NCBI RefSeq assembly: GCF_021922925.1
Contig: NZ_CP040786.1
Coordinates: 1,984,001-2,048,000 of the forward strand
Reading direction: 5' to 3'
DNA: 64,000 nucleotides
Origin: Clavibacter phaseoli
GTDB lineage: Bacteria; Actinomycetota; Actinomycetes; Actinomycetales; Microbacteriaceae
This document shows positions 35,719 to 44,293 of the stretch, piece after piece. Position 1 is the first letter of the stretch, and each line of letters starts with the position of its first letter. A program made the translations under genes and the position numbers. The notes beneath the pieces are model-generated. The model had not been told where the DNA came from, did no database searches, and worked only from the letters and a program-made list of their open reading frames with translations.

Positions 35719-36330
35719 ATGAGCGATCTCCCCGCGTCCGCCGCCCCCCTCGCCGACGTCCCCTGGACCGGCGGCACCTGGACCACCGAGCCGGAGGCCG
35801 TGCGGATCCACGAAGGGGGGATGGACGTGACCGCGCGCGAGGGCAGCGACGCCTGGCGCATCACCTCGTACGGCTTCGTGCACGACACCGAGCACGCGCT
35901 CCTCGCGCCGCTGCCGCAGGGGTCGGCCGTGGAGGTCGCGTTCACGCTCGACCTCCGCGAGCAGTTCGACCAGGCCGGCGTCTTCGTGCGGGTCGACGCG
36001 GAGACGTGGACCAAGGCGGGCGTCGAGCGCAGCGACGGCGAGGACGGCCTCGGCGCGGTCGTCACGCGCGGCGTCTCCGACTGGTCGCTCGCCCCGGTGC
36101 CGGGCTGGTCGGGCCGCCTCGTCACGATCCGCGCGAGCCGCTCCGGCGACGCCCTCACGGTGCGCGCCCGGGTCGACGACGAGCCATGGCGCCTCGTGCG
36201 GGTCGCGCCGCTGGATCCCGACGCCGCCGTGACCGCGGGCCCCTTCTGCTGCGCGCCCACCCGTGCGGGCTTCACGGCCCGCTTCGCGTCGTGGCGCACG
36301 GGCCCGGCGGACGCGGCGCTGCACGACTAG
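35719..36330 (+). CDS. DUF1349 family protein
   Basis: A 203-residue protein of the DUF1349 family, a concanavalin-like beta-sandwich. Typical parts are TDAWRITSYGF-like DAWRITSYGFVHDTEHALL, FDQAGVFVRVD, WTKAGVERSDG and FCCAPTRAGFTARF near the C-terminus. No signal peptide, so cytoplasmic. The fold suggests carbohydrate binding, but no function is established. It follows the SGNH-like gene by 25 bases on the same strand. Confidence 0.85.
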   Translation: MSDLPASAAPLADVPWTGGTWTTEPEAVRIHEGGMDVTAREGSDAWRITSYGFVHDTEHALLAPLPQGSAVEVAFTLDLREQFDQAGVFVRVDAETWTKAGVERSDGEDGLGAVVTRGVSDWSLAPVPGWSGRLVTIRASRSGDALTVRARVDDEPWRLVRVAPLDPDAAVTAGPFCCAPTRAGFTARFASWRTGPADAALHD

Positions 36331-36335
36331 GCGCG

Positions 36336-37127
36336 CTACCGCGGCCGGGCTCCGTCAGCATCCGCGTCCGCGTCCACGAGCACGACCTCGACGCCGGCCT
36401 GCCGGGCGTCGTGGAGGAGGGCGATCGGGGCGTCCCGGGTCGTGACGATGGCGTCGAGGTCCGCTATGCCGCCGAAGCGGTGGGCCGCCGTCCGCGCGAA
36501 CTTGTCGGGCGTGGCCACGAGCACCACCCGGCGGGACGCCGCGAGCGCGGCGCGCTTCACGAGCGCGTCGCCCCAGCCGGCGACGGTGAGCCCGGTGTCA
36601 GGATCCGCCGCGCACGCGCCCAGGACGGCGACGTCGAACCGCATCCCCCGCACGGCGTCCACCGCGCTCGCGCCCGTGAAGGCGAGGTCGTCGTGGTCGA
36701 CGGCGCCGCCGGGGACGATCACCTGGTCCCCGGGCCGGGCGGCGAGCGCCGCGGCGGCGTGCAGGGACAGGGCGAGCGCCGTGATCCCCGTGCCCGCGAT
36801 CTCGCGCGCCACGGCGAGCGCGGTCGTGCCGTTGTCGATGAGCACGGCGTCACCCGGCCGGATCAGCGTGGCAGCCGCGCGGCCGAGCGCCGCCTTGAGC
36901 GACGCGTCCTCGTCCCGCCGGAGGGCGAACGGGTACTCGACGCCGCGCCGGGTGGCCGGCTCGGCCCCGCCGCGGACCCGGCGCAGCGCGCCCTGCTCGG
37001 CGAGCTCGACCAGGTCGCGGCGGATGCTGATGGTCGACGCGCCCGTGAGGGTCGCGAGCTCGTCGACCGTGCGGCGGCCGGAGTCGAGCGCGCGGATGAT
37101 CGTTCGGTGGCGTTCTGATCGTTGCAC
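36336..37127 (-). CDS. DeoR family transcriptional regulator
   Basis: A 263-residue DeoR-type repressor. The N-terminal helix-turn-helix is ELATLTGASTISIRRDLVEL, and the effector domain has IDNGTTALAVA, DQVIVPGGAVD and the conserved VLVATPDKF near the C-terminus, which in this family binds a phosphorylated sugar. The start is a GTG at 37125-37127 with AGGA upstream; the frame further upstream runs through the divergent MFS gene and is rejected. It is divergent from the MFS transporter with only 30 bases between starts and so probably controls it. The convergent DUF1349 gene ends 5 bases from its stop. Confidence 0.88.
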   Translation of the reverse strand: MQRSERHRTIIRALDSGRRTVDELATLTGASTISIRRDLVELAEQGALRRVRGGAEPATRRGVEYPFALRRDEDASLKAALGRAAATLIRPGDAVLIDNGTTALAVAREIAGTGITALALSLHAAAALAARPGDQVIVPGGAVDHDDLAFTGASAVDAVRGMRFDVAVLGACAADPDTGLTVAGWGDALVKRAALAASRRVVLVATPDKFARTAAHRFGGIADLDAIVTTRDAPIALLHDARQAGVEVVLVDADADADGARPR

Positions 37128-37157
37128 GTGATCATCCTGGTCCCTAGCGTGACCGCC

Positions 37158-38384
37158 ATGACCCCTCCCACCCCGCCCATGCGGCGCGCGACCGCGGGCG
37201 TCGGCCTCGCCTTCGCCAGCAACGGGGCGATCTTCGCCTCCCTCCTGCCCTGGTACCCGCTCCTCTCCGAGCGGCTCGACCTCGGCGCGGCGCAGTTCGG
37301 GCTGATCGTCGCGTGCTTCGCCGTCGGGTCCATCGCGTCGTCGGCGCTGCCGGCGCCCCTGATCGCGCGCTTCGGCGCCGTGCCCGTCGCCGTGGTCGGC
37401 ACGGCGCTCGTCGGCGTCGCGGTCGCCGCGGCGGCCTGGGCCGCCGCCGGGTGGATGCTCGCGCTCGCGCTCCTGGCGGCCGGCTTCCTGGACGCGGTCG
37501 TCGACGTCGCCCAGAACGTCGCCGGCATCCGGGTGCAGGACGCCGCGGGGCGCTCGATCCTCTCCTCCATGCACGCGCTGTGGAGCCTGGGGGCCGTGGC
37601 GGGCGGCGGGGTCGCGACCCTCGCGGCGGCGGCGGGCGCGGACGTGCGGCTGCACCTCGCGCTGACGGGCGCCGCGTGCCTCGCGCTGGTGCTCCTCGGC
37701 GGCCGGCTGATCGGCCCCGCCGCCCGGGCCCCCGGCGACGCGCGCCCGGCGGCATCCGCGGATCCGGCGGCGCCCGTCCGTCGCGGATCCCGCCTCCGTC
37801 GCGCGCTCGTGGTCTCGCTGCCCCTCGTGGCCGTGGCGATCTGCGGGACCATGGTCGAGGACGTCGCCAACAACTGGGCCGCGCTCTCGGCCGTGCGGAT
37901 CGGCGGCCTGCCCGTCGACGTGGCCGGCGTCGCCTTCATCGTCGTGATCGGCAGCCAGTGCGTCGGCCGGTTCACGGGCGACGCGCTCATCCAGCGCACC
38001 AGCCGCGCGGCGGTCGCCCGGCTCGGTGGGGCGCTCATCGCGCTCGGCGCGATCCTCGTGGTCAGCACGACGGGTCAGGTCGCCACCTTGCTCGTCGGCC
38101 TCGCCCTCGCCGGCTACGGCTCGGCGACGCTCGTGCCGAGCGCCATGAGCGCGGCCGCGGAGATCCCCGGTGTGAGCGCCGGCGCCGGCGTCACCATCGT
38201 GAGCTGGCTCATGCGCCTGGGCTTCCTCGTGACCAGCCCGCTGATCGGAGGCCTCGCGGACGCCGTCGACCTCCGGCTGGGCCTCGGCCTCGTGATCGTC
38301 GTGGGCGTCGCCGCCGCCCTCCTGGCGGGCGCCCTCGGCGGACGGCGGCCGCACCCGGGCGCGGTGGGGGCGTCAACCCGCTGA
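37158..38384 (+). CDS. MFS transporter
   Basis: A 408-residue major facilitator with twelve predicted helices and a longer central loop (about 190-215). It resembles YbjJ/FucP-like members (GFLDAVVDVAQNVAG, SLGAVAGGGVAT). The substrate is unknown; control by a DeoR regulator suggests a sugar or sugar derivative, which is inference. Start chosen at the ATG 37158, clear of the regulator's start region; an in-frame upstream ATG at 37122 would overlap the DeoR gene. Confidence 0.85.
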   Translation: MTPPTPPMRRATAGVGLAFASNGAIFASLLPWYPLLSERLDLGAAQFGLIVACFAVGSIASSALPAPLIARFGAVPVAVVGTALVGVAVAAAAWAAAGWMLALALLAAGFLDAVVDVAQNVAGIRVQDAAGRSILSSMHALWSLGAVAGGGVATLAAAAGADVRLHLALTGAACLALVLLGGRLIGPAARAPGDARPAASADPAAPVRRGSRLRRALVVSLPLVAVAICGTMVEDVANNWAALSAVRIGGLPVDVAGVAFIVVIGSQCVGRFTGDALIQRTSRAAVARLGGALIALGAILVVSTTGQVATLLVGLALAGYGSATLVPSAMSAAAEIPGVSAGAGVTIVSWLMRLGFLVTSPLIGGLADAVDLRLGLGLVIVVGVAAALLAGALGGRRPHPGAVGASTR

Positions 38385-38424
38385 CCGACGGCCGCGGGAC
38401 CCGCCAGAAGCGGGCGCTGGCCCC

Positions 38425-40650
38425 CTACCTCTTCTTCTCGCTCTTCTCCATCCGCGGCGCCGAGCCGTCGGCGATCCGCGCGTCGCGGTAGGCGCGCGCC
38501 TCGTCCTGGCGGTCCCTCTCCTGGCCCGAGGCGACCGCCGCGCGGACGTGCGCGGGCGTGTAGCCGAACGCGTCCACGAGGTCCTGCGCGTGCGGGCGGA
38601 GGCGGGCGACGAGCCGGTCGATGTAGGCGGTGACCGCGCGGGCGCGGGGCGCGCTGAGGCGGCCGTGGATCAGGAACCAGGCGAGGTCGTCCTCGATGAG
38701 GCGGAGGCCGAAGAGGTCGCGGGTCCAGGTGAGGATGCGGCGGGTGCCGTCGTCCATCGCCCGGCCGGTCTCCGACGCGGGGTCCAGCGCCTCGGTGAAC
38801 GCCTCCCACTGGAGCAGCTGCGCGTGCGCGCGGGCCGCCTCGATGAGCGCGTGCTGGTGCCGGTTGAACAGCGCCGCGGCCTCGGCCGGCGGCATCTTGC
38901 GGGTGGCGCGGAGCGCGGTGGCGATCTCGCCGACCATGGCCTCCACGCGGCCCGTCAGGAGCGCGCGCTGCGTGTCCGGCTCGCGGAGCTGGCCGACGGA
39001 GCGCGCGGTGGATCCCCGGTCCGCGAGCGCCTGCCCGAGCGTGCGCAGGCCGGTCGAGCGGAGCGTGCGATCCGCGGCCTGCTCAACGGCGTAGCGCGCG
39101 AGCACCCCGAAGTCGGCCTTCGCGAACCGTCGGTTGACGTCGGTGAGCAGGCGCTTGGCGACGAGCTGCAGGAGCACGGTGTTGTCGCCCTCGAAGGTCG
39201 CGTAGACGTCGAGGTCGGCGCGGAGCCCGACGAGGCGGTTCTCGGCGAGGAATCCCTGGCCGCCGGTCGCCTCGCGCGCCTCCTGGATGGTGTCGAGCGC
39301 GTGCCAGGTGCTGAGCGGCTTGAGGGCGGCGGCGAGCGTCTCGAGGTCCTGCCGGTCCTCGTCGGTGTCGGTCTTCCCCGAGAACACCGAGTCGAACTGG
39401 CCGAGGAGCTTCTCGTGCGCGAAGGACGCGGCGTAGGTGGTGGCGATGCGCGGGATCAGCCGGCGCTGGTGGCGCTGGTAGTCGAGCAGCACCTCCTCGT
39501 CGGTGCCGCCGGCGACGAACTGGCGGCGCTGGTTGCCGTACGTGACGGCGATCTGCAGCGCGATCTTGGCGGCGCTCGTGGCGGCGCCGTCGAGCGAGAC
39601 GCGGCCCTGCACGAGCGTGCCGAGCATCGTGAAGAAGCGGCGGCCGGGGCTGGCGATCTCCGACGTGTAGGCGCCGTCCTCGGCCACGTCGCCGTAGCGG
39701 TTGAGGAGGTTCGCGCGCGGCACGCGCACGTGGTCGAAGTGGAGCCGGCCGTTGTCGATCCCGTTGAGGCCGCCCTTGAGGCCGTCGTCCTCGCCGCCGA
39801 CGCCGGGCAGGAACGCGCCGGTCGCATCGCGGAGCGGCACGAAGAAGCAGTGCACGCCGTGGTTCACGCCCTGCGTCACGAGCTGCGCGAACACCGTCGC
39901 GGCGCGGCCGTCGACCGCCGCGTTGCCGAGGTAGTCCTTCCACGCCGCGCGGAACGGGGTGTGCAGGTCGAACTCCCCGGTCTCGGGGTCGTAGGTCGCG
40001 GTCGTACCGATGCTGGCGACGTCGGATCCGTGGCCCGTCTCGGTCATCGCGAAGGCGCCGGGCGTCTCGAGCGTCATGATCCCGGGCAGCAGCTCGCGGT
40101 GGTGGCGCTCGGTGCCGAGGTGCATCACCGCGGAGCCGAACAGCCCCCACTGCACGCCCGCCTTGATCTGCAGCGACGGATCCGCGGCCACGAGCTCCTC
40201 GAAGCCCGCGATGTTGCCGCCGTGGTCCTCGAGCCCGCCGACGATCCGCGGGAACGCGCGGTGCACGCCGCCGTGCTCGACGAGGATCTTGAGCTGCTCG
40301 CTCACGCGCGCCCGGTGCTGGTGCATGTCGAGTCCCTCGACGCGGTGGAGCTCGGGACGGCTGGTGAGCTCACGGGAGGAGCGGCGGACGTCGGCCCAGC
40401 GGCCGAGGAGCAGGCGCCCCAGCGCCTCCACGTCGACGCGGGGGCCGGCGTCGGTCCCCGCGTCGCCGTCGGCGCGGTCGAGCTCGCGCGCGACCTCGGC
40501 GTCCACGTCGCCCGCGACCGGGACGCCCGCCTCGCGCAGCGCGCCCTCGTGCACCGAGCCCTCCTCGGCCGCGCCGCCCTGCGGGCCCGCGGCGGGGCCT
40601 CGTCCCCTCGTGCCGCGGGTGGTGCGTCCTCGTGCCGCCGTGTCGACCAT
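38425..40650 (-). CDS. Acyl-CoA dehydrogenase/oxidase family flavoprotein
   Basis: A 741-residue protein, nearly twice the size of a standard acyl-CoA dehydrogenase and close to acyl-CoA oxidases. It has MTETGHGSDVAS (FAD/substrate loop), GNQRRQFVAGG, and GGQGFLAENRLVGLRADLDV followed by TFEGDNTVLLQ, which carries the oxidase-type catalytic region. It would oxidise acyl-CoA to enoyl-CoA in fatty-acid breakdown; whether O2 or ETF is the acceptor is not visible. The ATG has a perfect GGAGGA three bases before the spacer TCC. The first 85 residues are low-complexity and charged. It is a single-gene unit, convergent with the MFS gene. Confidence 0.88.
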   Translation of the reverse strand: MVDTAARGRTTRGTRGRGPAAGPQGGAAEEGSVHEGALREAGVPVAGDVDAEVARELDRADGDAGTDAGPRVDVEALGRLLLGRWADVRRSSRELTSRPELHRVEGLDMHQHRARVSEQLKILVEHGGVHRAFPRIVGGLEDHGGNIAGFEELVAADPSLQIKAGVQWGLFGSAVMHLGTERHHRELLPGIMTLETPGAFAMTETGHGSDVASIGTTATYDPETGEFDLHTPFRAAWKDYLGNAAVDGRAATVFAQLVTQGVNHGVHCFFVPLRDATGAFLPGVGGEDDGLKGGLNGIDNGRLHFDHVRVPRANLLNRYGDVAEDGAYTSEIASPGRRFFTMLGTLVQGRVSLDGAATSAAKIALQIAVTYGNQRRQFVAGGTDEEVLLDYQRHQRRLIPRIATTYAASFAHEKLLGQFDSVFSGKTDTDEDRQDLETLAAALKPLSTWHALDTIQEAREATGGQGFLAENRLVGLRADLDVYATFEGDNTVLLQLVAKRLLTDVNRRFAKADFGVLARYAVEQAADRTLRSTGLRTLGQALADRGSTARSVGQLREPDTQRALLTGRVEAMVGEIATALRATRKMPPAEAAALFNRHQHALIEAARAHAQLLQWEAFTEALDPASETGRAMDDGTRRILTWTRDLFGLRLIEDDLAWFLIHGRLSAPRARAVTAYIDRLVARLRPHAQDLVDAFGYTPAHVRAAVASGQERDRQDEARAYRDARIADGSAPRMEKSEKKR

Positions 40651-40796
40651 GGATCCTCCGTGCCGTCGCCTGGACCGGCATCCCTGCCGGCACCGGCCAC
40701 GCTATGCACGGATCCCCCGGCTGCCGAAAATCACGTCGCGGGCCTCCAACGCGCTCCCGCGGCAGGCGGTCGCGCGTTGTGGGAACCCTCAGCGGC

Positions 40797-40822
40797 GGGC
40801 GGCCCGGGAGCCCGGACCGCCC
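40797..40822. terminator. Terminator hairpin after the hydroxyproline operon
   Basis: Arms GGGCGG-C-CCGGG (40797-40808) and CCCGG-A-CCGCCC (40811-40822), one C-A mismatch. It lies 18 bases past the stop of the aldehyde dehydrogenase gene on the minus strand. Confidence 0.65.
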
Positions 40823-40840
40823 GATCGATCGTGCCGGTCG

Positions 40841-42340
40841 TCAGGCGCGGGCGCCGCGCGCGCTCACCCGCTGCGGCACGCCCCACGGGTTCGCGGTGCG
40901 CAGCGGCTCGGGCAGCAGCGCGTCGGGCACGCCCTGGAACGCGACGCCGCGGAGCAGCCGGTCGAGCGACGCCGTGCCGACGCTCGTGCCGCGGTCGAGC
41001 GTGGTGGCGGGCCAGGGTCCGCCGTGCTGCTGCGCGTCGGTGACGGAGACGCCCGTCGGCCAGGCGTCGACGAGCACGCGGCCGGCGCGGGCGGCGAGCA
41101 CGCGGATCAGCTCGGCCGCGGCCTGGTCGGCCTCTCCCTCGCCGAGGTGGACGCTCGCGGTCAGCTCGCCCGGGAAGGTGCGCGCCGCGAGGGCGGCGAG
41201 GTCGGTGCCCGCGGGGTACTCGACGAGGAGCGCGAACGGGCCGAAGACCTCGTGGCGGAGGGCGTCGCCCGCGGCCTCGAAGTCGGCGAGCGCGACGGCG
41301 GCGACGGTGGGGGTCACGGATCCGTCGTCGCCGGCGGGCGCGCGGCCCTCCGCGACGAGGCGCACGCCGTCGACCGCGATGGCGGCGGCGCGGCCGCCCG
41401 CGTAGCCCTCGGCGATCTTGCGGTTCAGCATCCCGTGCGGGGCGACCGTGCCGGCCTCCTCCGCGAGGACCGCGTCGAGGCCGTGGCCCGCGGGGATCAG
41501 CACGATCCCGGGCGCGGTGCAGAGCTGTCCGGCGGATCCGGCCGCGCTGGCCACGAGGGCCGACGCGATGTCCTCCCCGCGCTCGGCGGCGGCGCGCTCG
41601 GTGATCACGACGGGGTTGACGCTGCCGAGCTCGCCGAAGAACGGGATCGGGTCGGGGCGGGCTGCGGCGACGTCGGCGAGGAAGCGGCCGGCGCGGAGCG
41701 AGCCCGTGAAGGTGGCGGCGCGGATCCGCGGATCGCGCAGCATCGCGAGCCCAGCCTCCTCGCCCTCGACGAGCTGCAGCGTGCCCTCGGGGAGGCCCGC
41801 CTCGACGAGCGCGGCGGATGCGGCCGCCGCGACGAGGCGCGACAGCTCGGGGTGGCCGGGGTGGGCCTTCACGACCACCGGGCAGCCGACCGCGAGCGCC
41901 GACGCGGTGTCGCCGCCCGCGACGGAGAAGGCGAACGGGAAGTTCGACGCCGCGAAGTTGAGCACCGGGCCGACGGGCACGAGGTACCGGCGGATGTCGG
42001 GGCGCGGGGCGGGTGCCGCGTCGGCGTCCGCGTGGTCGATGCGCGCGTCGAGGTAGCGGCCGTCGCGTACGGCGGCCGCGAGGATCCGCAGCTGCACGGT
42101 CGTGCGCGTCAGCTCGCCGGCGAGGCGGCCGGGCGCGAGCGCGGTCTCCCGCTCGGCGACGGGCAGCAGCTCGGGGCGGATCGCCTCGAGCGCGTCGGCG
42201 ACGGCGTCGAGCGCGCGGGCGCGGGCCGCCGGCGCCAGCGCGGCGAGCGGCGCGGCGGCCCGGGCGGCGCGCGCGGCGACGGCGTCCACGGTCGCCTGCG
42301 CGGTCGGGTCGGTGGTCGCATCGATCTCGTGCGGGGTCAT
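40841..42340 (-). CDS. Aldehyde dehydrogenase, probable 2-oxoglutarate semialdehyde dehydrogenase
   Basis: A 499-residue NAD(P)-dependent aldehyde dehydrogenase. Visible are LNFAASNFPFAFSVAGGDTA, VVVKAHPGHP, FTGSLRAGR, the general base Glu in FGELGSVNP and the catalytic Cys in GSAGQLCTAPG. The FAASNFPFAFSVAGGDTASA region is typical of the branch containing 2-oxoglutarate semialdehyde dehydrogenases. As last gene of the hydroxyproline operon it would make 2-oxoglutarate, the pathway product that enters the TCA cycle. The ATG has AGGAGA upstream. A 26-base gap separates it from the epimerase gene. Confidence 0.88.
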   Translation of the reverse strand: MTPHEIDATTDPTAQATVDAVAARAARAAAPLAALAPAARARALDAVADALEAIRPELLPVAERETALAPGRLAGELTRTTVQLRILAAAVRDGRYLDARIDHADADAAPAPRPDIRRYLVPVGPVLNFAASNFPFAFSVAGGDTASALAVGCPVVVKAHPGHPELSRLVAAAASAALVEAGLPEGTLQLVEGEEAGLAMLRDPRIRAATFTGSLRAGRFLADVAAARPDPIPFFGELGSVNPVVITERAAAERGEDIASALVASAAGSAGQLCTAPGIVLIPAGHGLDAVLAEEAGTVAPHGMLNRKIAEGYAGGRAAAIAVDGVRLVAEGRAPAGDDGSVTPTVAAVALADFEAAGDALRHEVFGPFALLVEYPAGTDLAALAARTFPGELTASVHLGEGEADQAAAELIRVLAARAGRVLVDAWPTGVSVTDAQQHGGPWPATTLDRGTSVGTASLDRLLRGVAFQGVPDALLPEPLRTANPWGVPQRVSARGARA

Positions 42341-42366
42341 GTCTCTCCTCGGTGGGGGCTCATCCG

Positions 42367-43368
42367 TCAGAACCGGAAGCCGCTCGGGAACGGGTCGGTG
42401 GGATCCAGCAGGTACTGTCCCATGCCGGTGATCCACGCGCGCCCCGTGATGGCGGGGACGATCGCGGGACGGCCGGCGACGGTCGTCTCGCGGAGAATCC
42501 GGCCGGTGAAGCGGCTGCCGATGAACGACTCGTTCACGAAGTCGTCGCCGACCGCCAGCTCGCCGCGCGCCCACAGCTCGGCCATGCGCGCGGACGTGCC
42601 GGTGCCGCACGGCGAGCGGTCGAACCAGCCGGGGTGGATCGCCATGGCGTGCCGCGACAGCCGCGCGTCGGATCCGGGCGCCAGGAACTCCACGTGGTGG
42701 CAGTGGTCGACCCCGGAGATCTCCGGGTGCGACGGCGCGTCCTGGTCGTTGATCGCGCCCATGATCGCGAGCCCGGCCTGGAGGATCTCCTGCTGCCGCT
42801 CGCGGTCGAACGGCAGCCCGAGCGCGTCTAGCTCGACGACGGCGTAGAAGTTGCCCCCGAACGCGAGGCTGTACGGGACGGTGCCGTGGCCCGGCACGTC
42901 GATGGAGGCGTCGAGCCGCTCCACGTACGACGGCACGTTCTCGATCGTGACGGACGCGGCGCGTCCGCCATCCACGTCGACGCGCGCGATCACGAGCCCG
43001 GCCGGGGTGTCGAGCCGGATCGTGGTGACCGGCTCCTGCACCTCGACGAGCCCGGTCTCCACGAGCACGGTCGCCACGCCGATGGTGCCGTGGCCGCACA
43101 TCGGCAGGCAGCCGGACACCTCGATGTAGAGGACGCCCCAGTCGCAGTCGTCGCGCGTGGGCGGCTGCAGGATCGCGCCGCTCATCGCCGCGTGCCCGCG
43201 CGGCTCGGTCATGAGCAGGAGCCGCAGGTGGTCGAGGTGCTCGATGAGGTGCAGGCGGCGCTCGTTCATGGTGGAGCCGGGGATCACGCCGAACCCGCTC
43301 GTGACGACGCGGGTCGGCATGCCCTCGGTGTGCGAGTCGACGGCGTGGAAGACGCGGGAGGACCTCAT
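42367..43368 (-). CDS. 4-hydroxyproline 2-epimerase (proline racemase family)
   Basis: A 333-residue member of the proline racemase superfamily. Both catalytic cysteines are present, Cys 91 in PMCGHGTIG and Cys 254 in RSPCGTGTSA, which rules out the dehydratase branch, where the second region differs or the first Cys is Thr. The operon context identifies the substrate: it converts trans-4-hydroxy-L-proline to cis-4-hydroxy-D-proline for the dehydrogenase. It is 7 bases downstream of the deaminase gene. Known homologues are called lhpA or hypE in other bacteria. Proline racemase activity is not excluded by sequence. Confidence 0.9.
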   Translation of the reverse strand: MRSSRVFHAVDSHTEGMPTRVVTSGFGVIPGSTMNERRLHLIEHLDHLRLLLMTEPRGHAAMSGAILQPPTRDDCDWGVLYIEVSGCLPMCGHGTIGVATVLVETGLVEVQEPVTTIRLDTPAGLVIARVDVDGGRAASVTIENVPSYVERLDASIDVPGHGTVPYSLAFGGNFYAVVELDALGLPFDRERQQEILQAGLAIMGAINDQDAPSHPEISGVDHCHHVEFLAPGSDARLSRHAMAIHPGWFDRSPCGTGTSARMAELWARGELAVGDDFVNESFIGSRFTGRILRETTVAGRPAIVPAITGRAWITGMGQYLLDPTDPFPSGFRF

Positions 43369-43375
43369 CCCTCGA

Positions 43376-44293
43376 TCATCGCCCCGCGAGGTGGTCGAGC
43401 GCGCGGCGCGTGTCGCGCGTCACCTGCTCGGCGACGGCGGCGGGCAGCGGCGCGCGCGGCGGTCGCGTGGGGCCGCCCGTGCTCTCGCCGGCCACGTCGA
43501 TCGACAGCTTGATGGCCTGCACGAACTCGGTGCGCGAGTCCCAGCGGAAGACGGGGACGAGGTGCTGGTACAGCGCCTTCGCCTCGTCGATGCGGCCGCT
43601 GGTCGCGAGCCCGTACAGCTCGACGGCCTCGCGCGGGAACGCGTTCGGGTAGCCCGCGAACCAGCCGACGGCGCCCATGATGAGCGACTCGAGCAGCAGG
43701 TCGTCGGCGCCCGCGATGACGTCGAGGCCCGTGAGGTCCTGGATCTCCGTCACGCGCCGGATGTCGCCCGAGAACTCCTTGATCGCCACGACGTTCTCGA
43801 GCGCGTCGAGGCGCTGCAGGAGCTGCGGCGTGAGGTCGACCTTGGTGTCGAACGGGTTGTTGTAGGCCATGATCGGCAGGCCCACCTCGTCGACGCGCGC
43901 GTAGTGCTCGACGACCTCGTCGTCGCTCGCCCGGTAGATGGTGGGCGGGAGGAGCAGCACGCCGTCGGCGCCGTCCTCGGCCGCGATCTCGGCCCACTTC
44001 TTGGCCTGGTGCCAGCCGACGCCGTGCACGCCGGCCACGACGATCCCGCGGTCGCCGACGGTCTCGACCGCGACCTGCACGACCTTCCGGCGCTCCTCGT
44101 CGGTGAGCGAGGAGTACTCGCCGAGGGATCCGTTCGGGCCGACGCCGCGGCAGCCGTTGGACATGAGCCAGTCGCAGTGGGCGGCGTACGCGTCGTAGTC
44201 GACGGCGAGGCCGGCGGGGGCCGACGCGTCCTCGCGGAACGGCAGCGTGGTGGCGACGACGACGCCTCCGAGGTCCAGGGCGGGTGCGGTCAT
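43376..44293 (-). CDS. DapA-family lyase, probable 1-pyrroline-4-hydroxy-2-carboxylate deaminase
   Basis: A 305-residue class I aldolase-like protein of the dihydrodipicolinate synthase family. The Schiff-base Lys is about 172 in VVAIKEFSGD and the Tyr about 144 in MAYNNP; GPNGSLGEYSSL is the substrate loop. In hydroxyproline pathways this family removes ammonia and water from the cyclic imine to give 2-oxoglutarate semialdehyde. A true DapA is less likely because the gene sits between the dehydrogenase and epimerase genes. The ATG overlaps the upstream stop (44290-44293). Confidence 0.88.
   Translation of the reverse strand: MTAPALDLGGVVVATTLPFREDASAPAGLAVDYDAYAAHCDWLMSNGCRGVGPNGSLGEYSSLTDEERRKVVQVAVETVGDRGIVVAGVHGVGWHQAKKWAEIAAEDGADGVLLLPPTIYRASDDEVVEHYARVDEVGLPIMAYNNPFDTKVDLTPQLLQRLDALENVVAIKEFSGDIRRVTEIQDLTGLDVIAGADDLLLESLIMGAVGWFAGYPNAFPREAVELYGLATSGRIDEAKALYQHLVPVFRWDSRTEFVQAIKLSIDVAGESTGGPTRPPRAPLPAAVAEQVTRDTRRALDHLAGR

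Noticed and set aside
38400..38414. Hairpin CCCGC/GCGGG between the MFS and acyl-CoA oxidase-like genes
   Set aside because: Five-base stem in GC-rich DNA; expected by chance and not listed as a terminator.
43376..44293. True dihydrodipicolinate synthase for lysine synthesis
   Set aside because: Gene order between D-hydroxyproline dehydrogenase and epimerase subunits and the 4-base overlap fit the deaminase of the hydroxyproline pathway better.
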